Origin: Paragonimus skrjabini miyazakii
Taxonomy: Eukaryota > Platyhelminthes > Trematoda > Plagiorchiida > Troglotrematidae
DNA: 64,000 bases
NCBI GenBank assembly: GCA_014338405.1
Contig: JTDE01000287.1
Span: forward strand, 184,446-248,445
Direction: 5' to 3'
Shown: positions 48,855 through 60,965 of the stretch, piece after piece
Numbering within the stretch: position 1 is the stretch's first letter
Layout: every line of letters starts with the position of its first letter
Notes under the pieces: generated by a model
What the model was told of the DNA's origin: nothing
Database searches by the model: none
The model's input: the letters and a program-made list of their open reading frames with translations, nothing else
Program-made: the position numbers and the translations under genes

Positions 48855-49010
48855 GTGTAAGGGGGCTTATCTAAAGCCGGAACACATACGCATTATCCCC
48901 ACATTGTGTCATGGGCCAGGTAAGTACGGCGAGCTCAAAGCGTTGAGCTGTTGGATGTGGACGCACAGATTTACCAGTATGATCTCTGGCCATGCACGTC
49001 GGTTTACCTC
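48855..49010 (-). repeat. Dispersed repeat, family 3, copy 2
   Basis: On the minus strand it matches 44.00-44.16 kb: gcatggccagag, tgtgcgtccacatccaacag, then gcgtatgtgttccggct. It is the better preserved of the two in its first half. There are no tRNA boxes, poly-A or terminal repeats by which to classify it. Confidence 0.5.
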
Positions 49011-51729
49011 TGAACATTCGTAGTGGCAGTTGGTTGGATATCAAAACAGACAAAACAGCATGTTAGGGTTAAGCCGAATGACATCGGTGAAATTTCCACC
49101 AGATTAATAAACAGTGGCTGACTAGGCAGGTAACTCTTAAAAAAGTGATGACCATTCAAACAAATCCATATGAAGTCGATAGTAAAAATTTTAAAAAGAT
49201 AGAAAACGATGCAATTAGTCCGTGAGCAAATTTTGTAGCCTAAATTCAATTCAACCAATTTGCTGTAGACGTGCACTGGTGCACGACTGACCAATTTGGC
49301 TTACATATTCAAGATATGTATCGCATAGGTGAATCATCAGGTCGAATTTAGGTATGGCATAGATGCCTTGTAAACGCTTCATCATATCCTCATGTAGACA
49401 TCACTGAAGCTGCCAAACAACCTTGGTGAATAAATAGTGTATGACTCGTCCCATCTAATTCATAATCTACAATAAGTTGAGCAGACGTTCAACTTGAAGA
49501 CGCACGGTAATAGCGGTAATTATTTTCTAATGTCTATTTTATATCTGAGTGTGGATGTACACTTTGTGTATTCCATTGAAAAATGAGGATAAAGTCAAGT
49601 GTCTTTTAGCGGTAACCTTTAAAACCTTCAACAGAATTCAATGTGTACTCTGGGGAACTGCAGGAGGATAAATCGGCATAAGCCAGCACAGTCACTCATT
49701 CCTTTGTACTCTGGTTCATGTTGAGAGAAAACTGGCAATCAGACAGTATAGCACAATTCCCTGTTTCAATCCTTGCAATTCCCTTGTTCTCTGGTCACAC
49801 CCAATTCTCCCTCACTTGTACCAGCACAAACGGTGGCATTGGCTGCAAAATCTAAACCTGTCTCGTCGATCAGAACAGTAAGTAATGAATATTTCGAAGT
49901 GTGCTTTAATTCTATGGATGACTGAGCTAACTCGTTAATTTCCACTATGACTAGTGATCGGATTAGGAATCACTGAAGGCAAATGTCTTCTCCAGTTAGC
50001 TAGCATGTTTATGGAAGTACAATTGCATTGCTCCCGTAGGGTGGGTTCGTAGCTTGTGCCGTTGAAAAGTGAAAACATAGTTACAAGAACAGACAAAAAA
50101 TCAAATTGTTTTTTTCTTAAAGAAGAAAGACAACACTTCAAATTACATAACTATTAGTTTTCAACGTTCGATAGTAGCTATCTGTTCGCCGGAAAGATTC
50201 GGAAGTAATAAATTTGTGAGAAATTGATGTAATGACTAGATGCGGTGAGTAGTGGATGTAAACAGACAGAGTGTACTTGTGTGAGAATTTGTCACAAGCT
50301 GTGAAGTGGCTGAAAGAACACAATGTAACTGAGCCCTGTAATAGGATACCATCACGTGTAGACAAACAAATCTGAAGTATTCATGGAGATCAGCAAATAC
50401 AGCGTGAAAATAAGATATCCACTGAGTGAGAACGGAGTAATGAGTAAAACACCATACTGGCTCGGTTCACGCGAAATACCGTTAAAGTTTTAACATATGT
50501 TGAAGAAGTTGGATTTTGTAAACTAGTTTGTGGATAAACTAGCTGGCCAAAGCATAATGAAAAGAAGGATAGCTGACAGTGGAACATCAGAACATGGATT
50601 TGGGATGTGTGTGAACCTGTTAAGGATAAGTAATCATACGAGTTGTAAGCTATGTTCTAGGAAGACAACTGTTTACATTTTGTCATTATGTGGAATTCAA
50701 TTCGAAGTTTCTGAAGAAAACCATCACGTCAACTAAGCTATAGCATGGCAACATATCTTTTTTCTTACTTGGAACTGGACAACTTAGAACGACGTTATTA
50801 ACACACTTCACGACTAATACTTCTTTAGACATTGATAAAGTTTAAACTTACAACAGATGAAATTAAATACGGCGTGATACCAGAAGTAATACTGCGATTA
50901 TTGAAGGCACAGGAAGACTGGTTAGAAAAGCAAATTAAGGTCGTTCATTCAAATAGTCACCGACAAACTTGAAGTAATCACAATCAAAATTATCTAGTTG
51001 AGAATGGACAGTAAGAAAAGTTTAATCTAGAAGTGAAAATAAACGACTGAAATATAAGCGGAGAGGTCAATGTCTTTTAGAAAGGAAATAGAATCAACCC
51101 GTCTTTTTTTCGAGGTTAATCAGCTTGTCTGCTGAACAAAATATTCATCATTGTTTGTCAGAAGTTGCAGCAGTACTTTACAACACACCACACAATTTTT
51201 TCAACACATTAGATTAGTAAGCATTACAAAAAACTCTCTTCATTCTTTCTTTGATGCTGACTTAACACGCCAGTTTCTCCAACTGCCTGCATTGTTTCCT
51301 TCCTGCGCATAACTGCACAATTTAGGGGTCAGCATTGAATTTGAGGAACATATACATTCTATAGAGATGATTACCCAATCAACACATGGTTCAACATTTA
51401 AACAAGCATTTATTTAAGTGAGATTTATATTTCTGGGATCAATAATTTGTTAGCATATAGCAGTAGTGGATGTTTTCTTGGCATATTTTCCTCATAGGAG
51501 TTGTTTTAGTGAGTATTATTCACAAAATGTCGTTGTCATGGTGGCTAGTTTTACATACGGTAACCTTTTGCTACCGGCATGACAACCTTTTGATTTGTCG
51601 ACTTTCGATTAAGCGCACATTCAGATATCTAATGCTTTTTCACACATATGCCACGTGTACAAAATAATATAGTCAGTTTGCTGACAGGTAGTTTACTAGA
51701 TCTGACAATTTAGAAGTGACCAAACTGTG
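49011..51729. other. No supportable gene; unannotated DNA
   Basis: Minus-strand frames at 49004-49294, 49935-50141, 50138-50365 and 50390-50587, and the plus-strand frame at 50530-50736, are short and unpatterned. A small palindrome (cgtgcactggtgcacg) lies near 49270. Confidence 0.4.
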
Positions 51730-51732
51730 AAA

Positions 51733-51850
51733 ATTCTGAGCCTCTGTTAGATTCGAACCAATAATAGGAATAGCTTGTCCAGAAACAGCAAGCGTCTTAT
51801 CAGGTGTAAAATCTGTTTAAACAAATCACCTCAAGGACCCAAATCTCCTT
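51733..51850 (-). repeat. tRNA-like repeat, family 2, copy 3 (worn)
   Basis: On the minus strand acgcttgctgtttctgg...attattggttcgaatctaac...gaggctcagaattttcaca parallels the 7.8-kb copy (gtgcttgccgcg...cgctggttcgaatccagc...gagactctaacttttcaca). The B box is intact (ggttcgaatct), the A box is lost, and homology continues a little past the tRNA-like 3' end. Confidence 0.5.
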
Positions 51851-52915
51851 TAAGATACCAACCTACATACGTGAGTAGACCAAACCATAAGGCTAGTTTA
51901 GTATTAAACAGGGTTATTACCTAGCTGAATATAAACTCGAAATTCATATTGATAAAACGAATAACAACTTACAAGTAATACAGTGGCGATGCATATTACT
52001 CGCATCGGTAGAGTTCAGGGTTACTGCAAGCCGCCCTACATGACTTTGGGACTCATTTGTTTATTTACAACTTATGAGCACGTTGAAAATGTGTGCTTGA
52101 GTTTAGGCAGAATTTCACGACCCCAGTTCCAATATGTTTGACTTTCTTTTCTTCATATTTTTTATGACCGTTAATCATCGTTGATAACAACTGATGTATT
52201 GCTATTAACTATGACAATACTGATTGTGGCATGTTGATGATGATATTGAGAAGGATGAAATGATAAGAAAGATCTCAAATGTCGAGTGAACTATTAAACA
52301 GTCTGAAGAGATCATAAGAACTGTACAAGTGTACATCGGTAGTACGGAGCAATGATTCAATAAGGTCGATTCTCGAATATTGTTCAATCACATGAACTGT
52401 ACCTGTCAAAGTAACCCAGTTGTTTTCAACTGGTATTATAAGTGTACTAAACAATGTTCTCAATCTATGATATTGGATTAGATCCGATAACATGTTCTCA
52501 TCTGAAACTTGTTGTACTATTCTTTCAGATTTTTCGAATCGACAATTTTACAACATCGTATAGGCTTCTTTTATCATCATAAACTACTTCTACTTATTTC
52601 TGTTCATCAGATTGTGCGTCATGTGAATTGGGGTAAACAAAGCGAAGTCACCAAGATTACGGATGATCGTATTGTTTTATTTTGAAATCAGTCGTTTTTT
52701 GTTGTCTCTCACATCCATAAGACAGACGAGGGCGACAAGTATATCATTTCTCAGTAATCATGTGTTACTCGATACCCTCAGATTGGATGAGTAGTTAATA
52801 AATCATGAACCATTTTTAAATTCTTGGACTAAACTCTAGGGTATTTTGTAGGTGATTTACACTACTGCTTTTATTTTCTTAGGGTGAATATCTTACCTAG
52901 TAATCAAGTTTAAAA
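51851..52915. other. No supportable gene; unannotated DNA
   Basis: No gene or repeat is recognised. Two overlapping minus-strand frames (52205-52387 and 52275-52493) carry no motif. Confidence 0.4.
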
Positions 52916-52917
52916 TT

Positions 52918-53120
52918 GCCCATCACTCACATTTGTTCTCAGCCTTCACTTTCGGGTAATCTCTAGTCTTCGTCATTTGGAGGGAAGTACTAGATTCAAA
53001 TTATCCCTTGTTTGTAATGAATATCTTTGCGACGACCGAGAGCTGAGCTCTGGCCATGCTATCTTGAAGCATGTACGCTGATCGATGCTCAACACGAATC
53101 GAATAACTAAGTTGACACAC
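52918..53120 (-). mobile_element. Degenerate HHR-SINE
   Basis: On the minus strand, in order: head remnant cttcaagatagcatgg (the cctcatgaaagcgtgg equivalent), ccagagctcagctc (B-box area), tcgtcgcaaagatattcat spacer, a ribozyme remnant ending gggataatttgaatctagtac, and the 3' block gtgaaggctgagaacaaatgtgagtgatg. The ribozyme core is gone. Fossil copy. Confidence 0.5.
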
Positions 53121-54942
53121 TTAACTAGTGAGTAACTGTCAATGTGAATGATAATAACTGAACACAAGGTGTAGTACCGCTTTCAGGAATGACGAGAAGT
53201 GCCAAGAACAAACTGACATTATCAATCCAATATTACTTTCACTGAAGAGGAATGCAGCAAATGTTTGAAACGGTTTCTAAAAAGTCATGCAATAATTTCA
53301 GATGAAAGGTCTCTACAGTGATTGATAACCCTGTCAAAAAGAGAACAATCGTCTGAGGAAGGATTGAGATCGGCATTTTTGGAAATTCTTCGGCTGCCAC
53401 CAGTTACTGAAGCAAAGAAGAGTCTTATGCTGAAGAAAAATGTGCACAGATCATCATACTTAAGAGTCATTGATACTCAGATGGAAGAAAATCAGTAATT
53501 TTACGACCTGAATCTTGAGAAGATTGCCACAGGCCAGTGACACTTTTAGTGTCTACCCCCTGAACAAGTTCAATGGCGAGCAAGTCTCTTCTCATGCTAG
53601 TTTGCAGGACTTTACTGATCTTCTCGAGCAATTGTCTTATACAGATCTTGTAAAGCGTCTGTAAAGCATACCGGTCTACGCTTGGAAAGGTTCTGTTCCT
53701 CATCTCTATTTCCAAATCCCTTTATATCGGCCAGATATTGATCACAAGAGAAGGAAACCTTAAACGACAGCCGATTAACGACAACCGGTTGCATCTTGCA
53801 TATTGTCCCAACAGTTTTAGAGGGCGGTTTCTACTGTACTTATGACGCAAGAGTGAGAGGTTTTATTTCAAAAACCCAGTGAATGCCTGAAGAAAGAATT
53901 CAGCTCGACAATGTATTGGTAACTGACATCAGCGGTTGGTGTGTTGCAGTCTCTCCTTGTAAATTACGCGTCTAAAAGATATAATATTGAATCTCTTTCA
54001 GTTTATCATTGAAACAATCATCTTCGAAAGGAAAATATCTCAACCAGAGAATGAACAGCACATACTAACGTTCAAAATTACTAACCTAAACAGAAGACAG
54101 TCGAGCTCATCATTTCATATTTAAAAATATGTCATTTGACACTAGGTTCAATGATAAGTGTCCGGTGTCTGCGTCTGGTTTGACTGTGGATCGGGTACAG
54201 ATTATTAAGAGGATCACATGGAAACATACACTGGGAAGTTTGTACGTTCACCGAAAGGTGTAGTTATTACACCCAGAAGGTATTCCTTCTATATAGTGGG
54301 GCTACAATATTTCAATCTACTTTAGGTTACGGAGTCAAAGATATCAAGATGCACACACAACGTTTTTCACTGTTCAGCAGTGTTCTATCAGAATGTATCA
54401 GAAAAATGTATATATCCCAAAAACATAAGCTGAAAAAGTAAACGTTTACGTTTTCCTCCGAATAGACACGTCGGTGAAACAAGTGGTCACTTTAAACCGG
54501 AGATCACCAACCCGACAGGTGAATACAGTTCATCAGTCCGGCTGGTCCATGAACTAAACAATGATAACTATTGAAACGCTTAAAATGCTCATTTTAGTCA
54601 ATAAAATGTATAAGCCTTTTCATCCAATCGTTGGGATTACTAGTTGAAGCCATGCAAAGTAGAAAGTGAAATTTTGTTTTAATTGTGGATACAGATATCT
54701 GGAGAAATCAGATGTAAGCGTAAATTTCAGCTCATGCGTCAGAATGTTGCTCACATAGTAGCTGATTAATATCACTCATCTATCCGTCTGATAATATATG
54801 ATGCACCTTCTTCAAACACTTTGGTAAACATCGAAAATGTCTCAGCGGATTAATTTATCCATTGGTTTTTCTATCGATGCCGTACGGTTGTACAAGAGTT
54901 GTGTTGATTTTAAAATTCAATATTATAATTTCCATCTCGAGA
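53121..54942. other. Mostly unannotated; overlapping minus-strand open frames at 53.29-53.79 kb
   Basis: Three minus-strand frames (53285-53470, 53467-53715, 53612-53794) follow one another and have protein-like composition. One contains GRKITDFLPSEYQ, which resembles a PCNA-interacting (PIP) box. They shift frame twice, and no consistent splicing was found, so no gene is called. Confidence 0.25.
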
Positions 54943-55195
54943 CTCTAAACTAAAACAGGCACATCAATTGATATAACGATGGTCCAAAAAACCACTACTT
55001 CAACTGTCAGGTGTACAGTCAAAAACTGAGGTGTGAAAATATCGATACATCTCGAGTGCGTCGAAATTTAGAAGGATTCACGAATCACAGTGAAACGCAA
55101 AACCTTGTTCAAGATTGATGTGCGGCTTGTTCACACCTTGTTTGTATGGTTGTACACAGTCCACGTCGGAGTGTCAGTTTGGACTGGCTATGTTA
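54943..55195 (+). repeat. Dispersed repeat, family 4, copy 1 (direct pair)
   Basis: About 250 bp from ctaaactaaaacag to the ggactggctatgtta area is repeated in the same orientation at 57.25-57.52 kb, at roughly 80-85 percent identity by eye. Shared runs include caccttgtttgtatggttg and cgagtgcgtcgaaattta. I find no tRNA boxes, ribozyme or coding homology. It may be a SINE or MITE of unknown type, or a local duplication. Confidence 0.75.
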
Positions 55196-56514
55196 CTTCA
55201 ACTCTACATCTGAATATTCATGGAGTTTGGTTAATCTTCTGGCAAAAACTAGTTAGCCTTCTCAATACAAATGTGGTTGAACTGTTTTGTGTAAGTTTTA
55301 GAAACGTGACCACTCATATAGACAGGGATTGTAAGTATCTGAAATGTAGTTGAGGACATATGCTTACGATCAATTATTTTTTTTTGTAATTACATCGTGT
55401 TATTCCAGTAGCCCCCCCACATTTTAACAGGTGTTATAAACTACTCCGATTGTCATCCCTGTATTTTCGAATAATTGATGAAAGGCATTAATTGTTACGA
55501 TTTTATTTGTTACAAAGTTCGGTTGTTTGTGTTTCCTTTTCCCAGGAGGCTTTCCATATTCATTTTATATAACAACCATCCCGTTACGGAGATGAATGGT
55601 AAGTATTCAAATATCCATGGAGACCCTGCACGAAATATTCCTCATTTGTTGAGTAAATTTATTTTTAATAAAGCTGTTTGGTTTCCTTTTTTTAGTTTCA
55701 TAGTTGCTCAACTGATTAGAAAATGCACTAACACATTATATATCTGTATCAAAATAAATTTTGTGTCAAATTACAGACGAAAGTTGGAATAACTTTAAGT
55801 GTCAATGTTTATATTTTTTTAGCATATGTTATTAAATACCACAGCATACAAGTTTAAAGTGACTTTCCGTTGAGTAGATAGACAATCGGCTGTGAATTCG
55901 GCGGTCAACATGATCATTTTGAAATAATCCATAACGAATGGTCAGAAGAAGAACTAATATTTGAATCCAGAAATTGCAAAAACTTCTAAAAATATTTAAC
56001 CGCATTTTAAGATTAACTAAAGAAAATGAAGCTTTTTTAAAATAGTTACATAAAGTTTGATAACTTCCTTTCGTCTATCGATAACACAAACTATCACACC
56101 TCGGATAAGTGTAAGTGATACTGAAAACTGTTGTATGAGTTTCTACACAGACTTGTTGTGAATACAGTAGGTGTGCACCATTCAATGAGATCATATAATG
56201 TTAAGCAGCGTATCTGATTGCTTGAACGACGAAGTGGATAGTGGATTTTGCAAAAGAAAGTCAATGTAAGTAACGTTTTGGTCGATAAAACTGGGTGACT
56301 GAGAAGATGCTAGTTAAGGGCAGTTGTAGTTTTCAGTCAAAAATTACAATCAAGCTGTCCATAAGATGGTCGGTGACTTAGCGGTTAAAGTCTCAAAATG
56401 CTTTTTGATGTTCACTCATAAACCGACCGTGTACGATCGGTTTCATTTTTGTTTGAACTCAACGACTGAAGGTAGTGTGAATGTGTAGTGAAGGTTCGAG
56501 GATTTACGTTATTT
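55196..56514. other. No supportable gene; unannotated DNA
   Basis: A 105-codon plus-strand frame at 55475-55792 has no recognised motif. It is rich in Phe, Ile and Asn, as expected of AT-rich non-coding sequence. A run of seven C at 55413-55419 is notable. Confidence 0.4.
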
Positions 56515-56875
56515 CAAAAGTGAACACCACCCACACTCGATCGCAGCCTTTGCATTCAGATAAGCCTTTCGGCTAGCCCACTTCGAAATGAAGCGCTAGA
56601 TTCGAGTTTCGCTCTTATTAGAGCTCATCAGTAGTGCATATCCTTGTCCGGATCGGAGTTTACACTCTGATCCTCGTGCTTGTGAGACTAGCGTGTTAAC
56701 TACAACGCCAACAACCTCACAGTAGGCATGACCGAATAGTCAAATCCAAAAGCTCAACCACAACCTCGTATGAACAGTGTTCAGCTTGCCCGATCATTTC
56801 GAAGAAAGAATGAACAGAATCATTCTGTTCTATCCAATCCATAACCCTGTGGTCAGGACTTCTCAGTTAGGTGAA
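56515..56875 (-). mobile_element. Hammerhead-containing tRNA-type SINE, single-armed
   Basis: On the minus strand the centre starts near 56870 (aactgagaagtcctgacc), continues through the cgatcgggcaagctg block, a worn tRNA-like head (tgttggcgttgtagttaac, then B-box remnant near 56660), the ribozyme (56637-56593), and the 3' block ending gtgtgggtggtgttcac near 56520. The inverted 5' arm of the composite copies is absent or lost. It retains an intact ribozyme core. Confidence 0.7.
56593..56637 (-). ncRNA. Hammerhead ribozyme motif, core intact
   Basis: Minus strand: stem I gcacta / tagcgc (one A-C mismatch), core CTGATGA, stem II gctct-aata-agagc (perfect 5 bp), GAAA, minimal stem III, cleavage triplet ATC, which fits the NUH rule. 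CTGATGA here versus CTGACGA elsewhere differs only at the one variable base of the core. It probably could still cleave. Confidence 0.75.
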
Positions 56876-57246
56876 TGGTGGATCGGACGGACAATCATTC
56901 GCATTACGTGCCAAAGCTCTTGTCAGCATGTTGATGTTTTGTTTCATCGATGTGATGTGTAAAAACCGAAAATTCATTACTTCGAATACCAGTGAGCAAC
57001 CCCACATCAGGTTGAAAAGAGTGATGTAGTTCACTAAATTCTCAACATGATTAAGAAATAACCGTAGATACGCGTAGCACACCAAAGGTAAATCCTCTTC
57101 ACTGGACCTAAACGGACATCGGCTTAATTCTGTCAGCACAATGATCCAGTTCGATCACTATTTAGTTTTATGGACTTAACGGTTAACATAATATCACATT
57201 CCATTTGATTCCAAAAGGAACGGCTGGATGATATCAACGCTTTAGG

Positions 57247-57515
57247 TTCTAAACTAAAAACATCATATCAATTGATACAACGATGCTCCAACGAATCACT
57301 ACTTCACCTGTCAGCTTTAGATGTGCGAAATTTCGAGTCAAAAAACTGAGGTGTGAAGATATCGGTACATTTCGAGTGCGTCGAAATTTAAAAGGACTCA
57401 AGAATCACAATGAGACGCTAAACCTTGTTCAAAGTTGATGTGCGACTTTTTCACACCTTGTTTGTATGGTTGCACACAGTCCACTTCGGAGTACCAGCTT
57501 ACTTTGGCTACGTCA
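57247..57515 (+). repeat. Dispersed repeat, family 4, copy 2 (direct pair)
   Basis: Same-orientation partner of 54943-55195. It carries an insertion of about 15 bp (agatgtgcgaaatttcg) before the aaaaaactgaggtgtgaa run. Similarity stops near 57515, as the sequences after it diverge completely, which marks a defined right end for the repeat unit. Confidence 0.75.
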
Positions 57516-60500
57516 CACAAATCACGATTTTGATGATTTAAGATTCTCATCCACAAATCGACATTCTACAACCGTTTATGTCTTTGTTTAGATCCGTCAG
57601 TCTGTACAGTCTGAGCAAGGTTGGATAACAGAACCCTCCGTCAAGGTTTTCATTGATTTTTCGGTCACTCGTATGAATAAAGAGTGTGAATGACAGCTTA
57701 ATTTAACTGATTCACTGCTTGCTATAATGCCGTTCAGTCTATCTTCACCGGATATGTTTAACTGAGAACGAAAACTCACCATTGAGTTTCATTTTAAGGT
57801 AGCGTCTCTAAATAATAAAACCGTTCAGCATTATTAATACCTATTTGAAAGTTACGTTGACGTAGCCAAAAGTATGTTACCCTTGAAATAAACCACCAAA
57901 ATTTGTAAAGCTGAGTGAAAAAATTTCTAACAAATCATTAAATTTGCAAACGTTACTTTCCAAACATCCATTCTGAGAGCACTAATGAAGACTGTAACGT
58001 CCTGATGAATCCACAACTTATGAGGATCCAATAATCTCAACGTTTGATTGCTGTGTTTCTCACTCACTTGATGTGATGGTCAGTTCAACCGTGATGTTGA
58101 ATCCTAACTAGGTTTCAAATGGAGTTACAGAATACGGATCAAACAATTATTACTGAAGACAACTATATTCACATACTATGTAATTATTTTGCCTTCGTTT
58201 TCTTATAAACTTTTGAGCTTACGATCACGCTTCCATATGAGAGGTTGTCGATTTGGTTTGAATTGTTATAATACATTTGTTTCACTCCGCCTTTTTAATA
58301 AGGTCACTTATCACCTTCGCTGTTTTTAACTCAGTAGTATCCGAGTTATTAACTATAAGTTCAACATTCTAATATTATGGTTTACCGTCTTTGTTTACAA
58401 GGTACACACACTCAATGAGTGTTAATAAACGTCAAGTCGGTCGTGTGCTTCCGGTGAATTAGGCTAACAGGCATTTACTAACTATACCACACTACTTTGT
58501 AACGTTATAATACCATCCAAGAACTAGGGACAAGCAGTTTTCTCATATTTCTTGCACGTGCTTCTGATGTCTGCATTGATCTATGGACTCTGTTGGGTCT
58601 GAGATAAACGGCACCGATAAATCGTAAGCAAGTTATTGATAACAACTCTCATCAACGTCCGTGTGAACGAGGTTCACCGGATCCTCATACCTGTTGAGTG
58701 GCAATAACCCTGCTGAATTATGGCAACGAAACATACCTTGCAGAAAGTTGAATGTCGAGCCACAATGACAGAATTTCGAAAGAGAGCCAAATAAACCTCT
58801 GGAGCATATGAGAAACCCGCACACAGACTATCGAAATGAGGAGAAATATGTGAAAAAAGCAAGTTAACCATTTATTACAAACTGAATATAGAAAGTGCCA
58901 ACATCATATGGCTGCTTATTCTATACTGGTAGAACTGGTAAGCTCGGACTGAAGTGGGCTGGAGTAATTTATCAATTCATTCATAAACGCCATGAACTTG
59001 ACAAGAAACACTGTGATTTAGGCCACCGTTCGCCGTAACAGTGACGAAGAATATTTCATTGAAAGATAAAAAGGAAAAGAATAAATATGCCGGCGAAATG
59101 CTAACAAATTGAGGAGTTAACTACGGAGAAGATACAGTGACACTAATGAATAAGGCACACTGCCATACCGCTTTGCGTTTGTGATCAGCAGGTGAAGTAA
59201 TCACGATGTCCTGAAAGTGCAGACGATACTTACTCGTTTTACTCGCCGAAAAAATCAGGGACTTCATAGCCCGTGATCACTTTATTGCTTAAACAACCTG
59301 TGGCCTTGCTAAAATGTCGGCGATCCTCGTGAATAGTTGCCATTGTGGTAAACACTCAGCTGATATGCGGACCACCTGCCCCAATCATCGAGGAGTTGGC
59401 TAAACGTGCGCCGATGAACGGTAATGTGGCTTACGTGTTCATTTCAACCGATGCGGGTTGATTGGTGTTGAGAACGATGGTCACACACTGCAAGTTTGTC
59501 GATATCAATATTATGAGAAGGCGACTTTTAAGCCTTCTTTCAGTATCATTTGGGAGTATTTTCAACAGTATAAATAACGTGGGCTGACAAAAGTAATATG
59601 TGCCTTTTTTATTCGCCAGTGCTATTAGAACTAATTCAATCTGACAGGATGTGTTTATCTAAGTGAATGAAACGGTCAGGTGATTGGCCTTGACGACAGA
59701 AAAGAATGGGAATTTTCGTAAATCAAGTAAAGTTTTACATTTCGAGAAAAGCAGCCTACAAAAGTAGACTAGTCCTGCAGTTTATCACCCAACCAGAGTC
59801 ACTCTAGCAACGCCGTCTGGCGATGGCTGAAGCGAGTGAGATTCGGTTAGGTAATTCGAAGTTCTACACGTAAGATTTGTGTGCTCGTAGCTCCCCATGG
59901 CCGGCGATCAATTTTTCTCTACTCATATTGACCAACCAAGTGTGTCATAAGGCACTTGCTGTCCACTAAATTCAGAACTAAGGCTTACACCATCAAACTA
60001 TACAGGCATTCTATATGTACTGTTTTGACTTATCGATACACAGTGACCTGAAAATGAGTGTTCAAACAGGTGTGGTACTAGTTTTGTCTTCTTGAACATG
60101 ATAATGGCGAGATAATATCACTTCTGTGAAAACGACTTCTGTCACATTCCGCTTGTTCATTCCATAGAAAGGATTCGACATTCAGATCTTCGTTCCATGT
60201 GTGCGACAGAAAAATATGCATATTTCAAAATGTTATACTTGTCTAATCACAAAGAGCTCTGAGTGTCACATTGATGATGAAATCTGTTCACTACTGTGCG
60301 CAGTGAATTCATGATTGTATGAAGCTTCCGAATGCAATCACTGGTTTCTTGACCGTGTTAGACAATACATCGGTGATCAAAGTTAACAGGTGGACGATCA
60401 GAGTGTTGTTAGTTTGAAGGAAACTTTTCTGTCTCCCTTTTCCCTGTTCGAAAGAAAGGGATAATGAAATGTGTATCCACATATGATCTTTTTTTTGAAG

Positions 60501-60875
60501 TTATGAACTGAATTCCGAACCCAGCACAGTACATGGCAACCAAAATAGTGTTGTAAGTAGTGGGTGGCCAGCATCAGTCAACTCCTTTCTTACCAGTGAT
60601 CTGAACTAACAAGAAACGAATCTGCAGGCACGACACTACTGATAGCCCAAAAGCGATTCCCAGAACTCCTGCCATAGAGAACACAAATAAATAAGTTAGA
60701 TAACTGGATTGTTTAGAGGCAACTCAACACAGAACTTTATACCAAACATCGTATAGTCACTACTGCAGCTACTCGCATCTCTCTTGAATCCCACACACAG
60801 AGTGATAGATTTACAAACCCGTCGCTTTAGTAAGGAAGTATCAGGCTGGTGTTTTGTTTCATCTAGAGCGCATCC
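57516..60875. other. No supportable gene; unannotated DNA
   Basis: No gene is recognised. Minus-strand frames at 57597-57782, 58633-58824 and 58674-58871 (the last two overlapping) carry no motif. Confidence 0.4.
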
Positions 60876-60879
60876 TAGT

Positions 60880-60965
60880 GTGGAAAGTGATTCGGATTCA
60901 AATGTGTCATCTTTTGAGACAACAATATTGATCACTACGCCTCTGACCTCATATTAGACAGCGTG
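60880..60965 (-). mobile_element. HHR-SINE head fragment (tRNA-like part only)
   Basis: On the minus strand gtctaatatgaggtcagaggcgtagtgatcaatattgttgtctc parallels the SINE head (cctaacgtgaggtaaatggcgcagcggtaaacacggttgcctc), and a worn B-box region follows. The ribozyme and 3' block cannot be found downstream. Confidence 0.4.

Noticed and set aside
58556..58590. Possible HHR-SINE scrap (cacgtgcttctgatgtctgc)
   Set aside because: Only a dozen bases match the post-ribozyme block and no other family block lies at the right distance.
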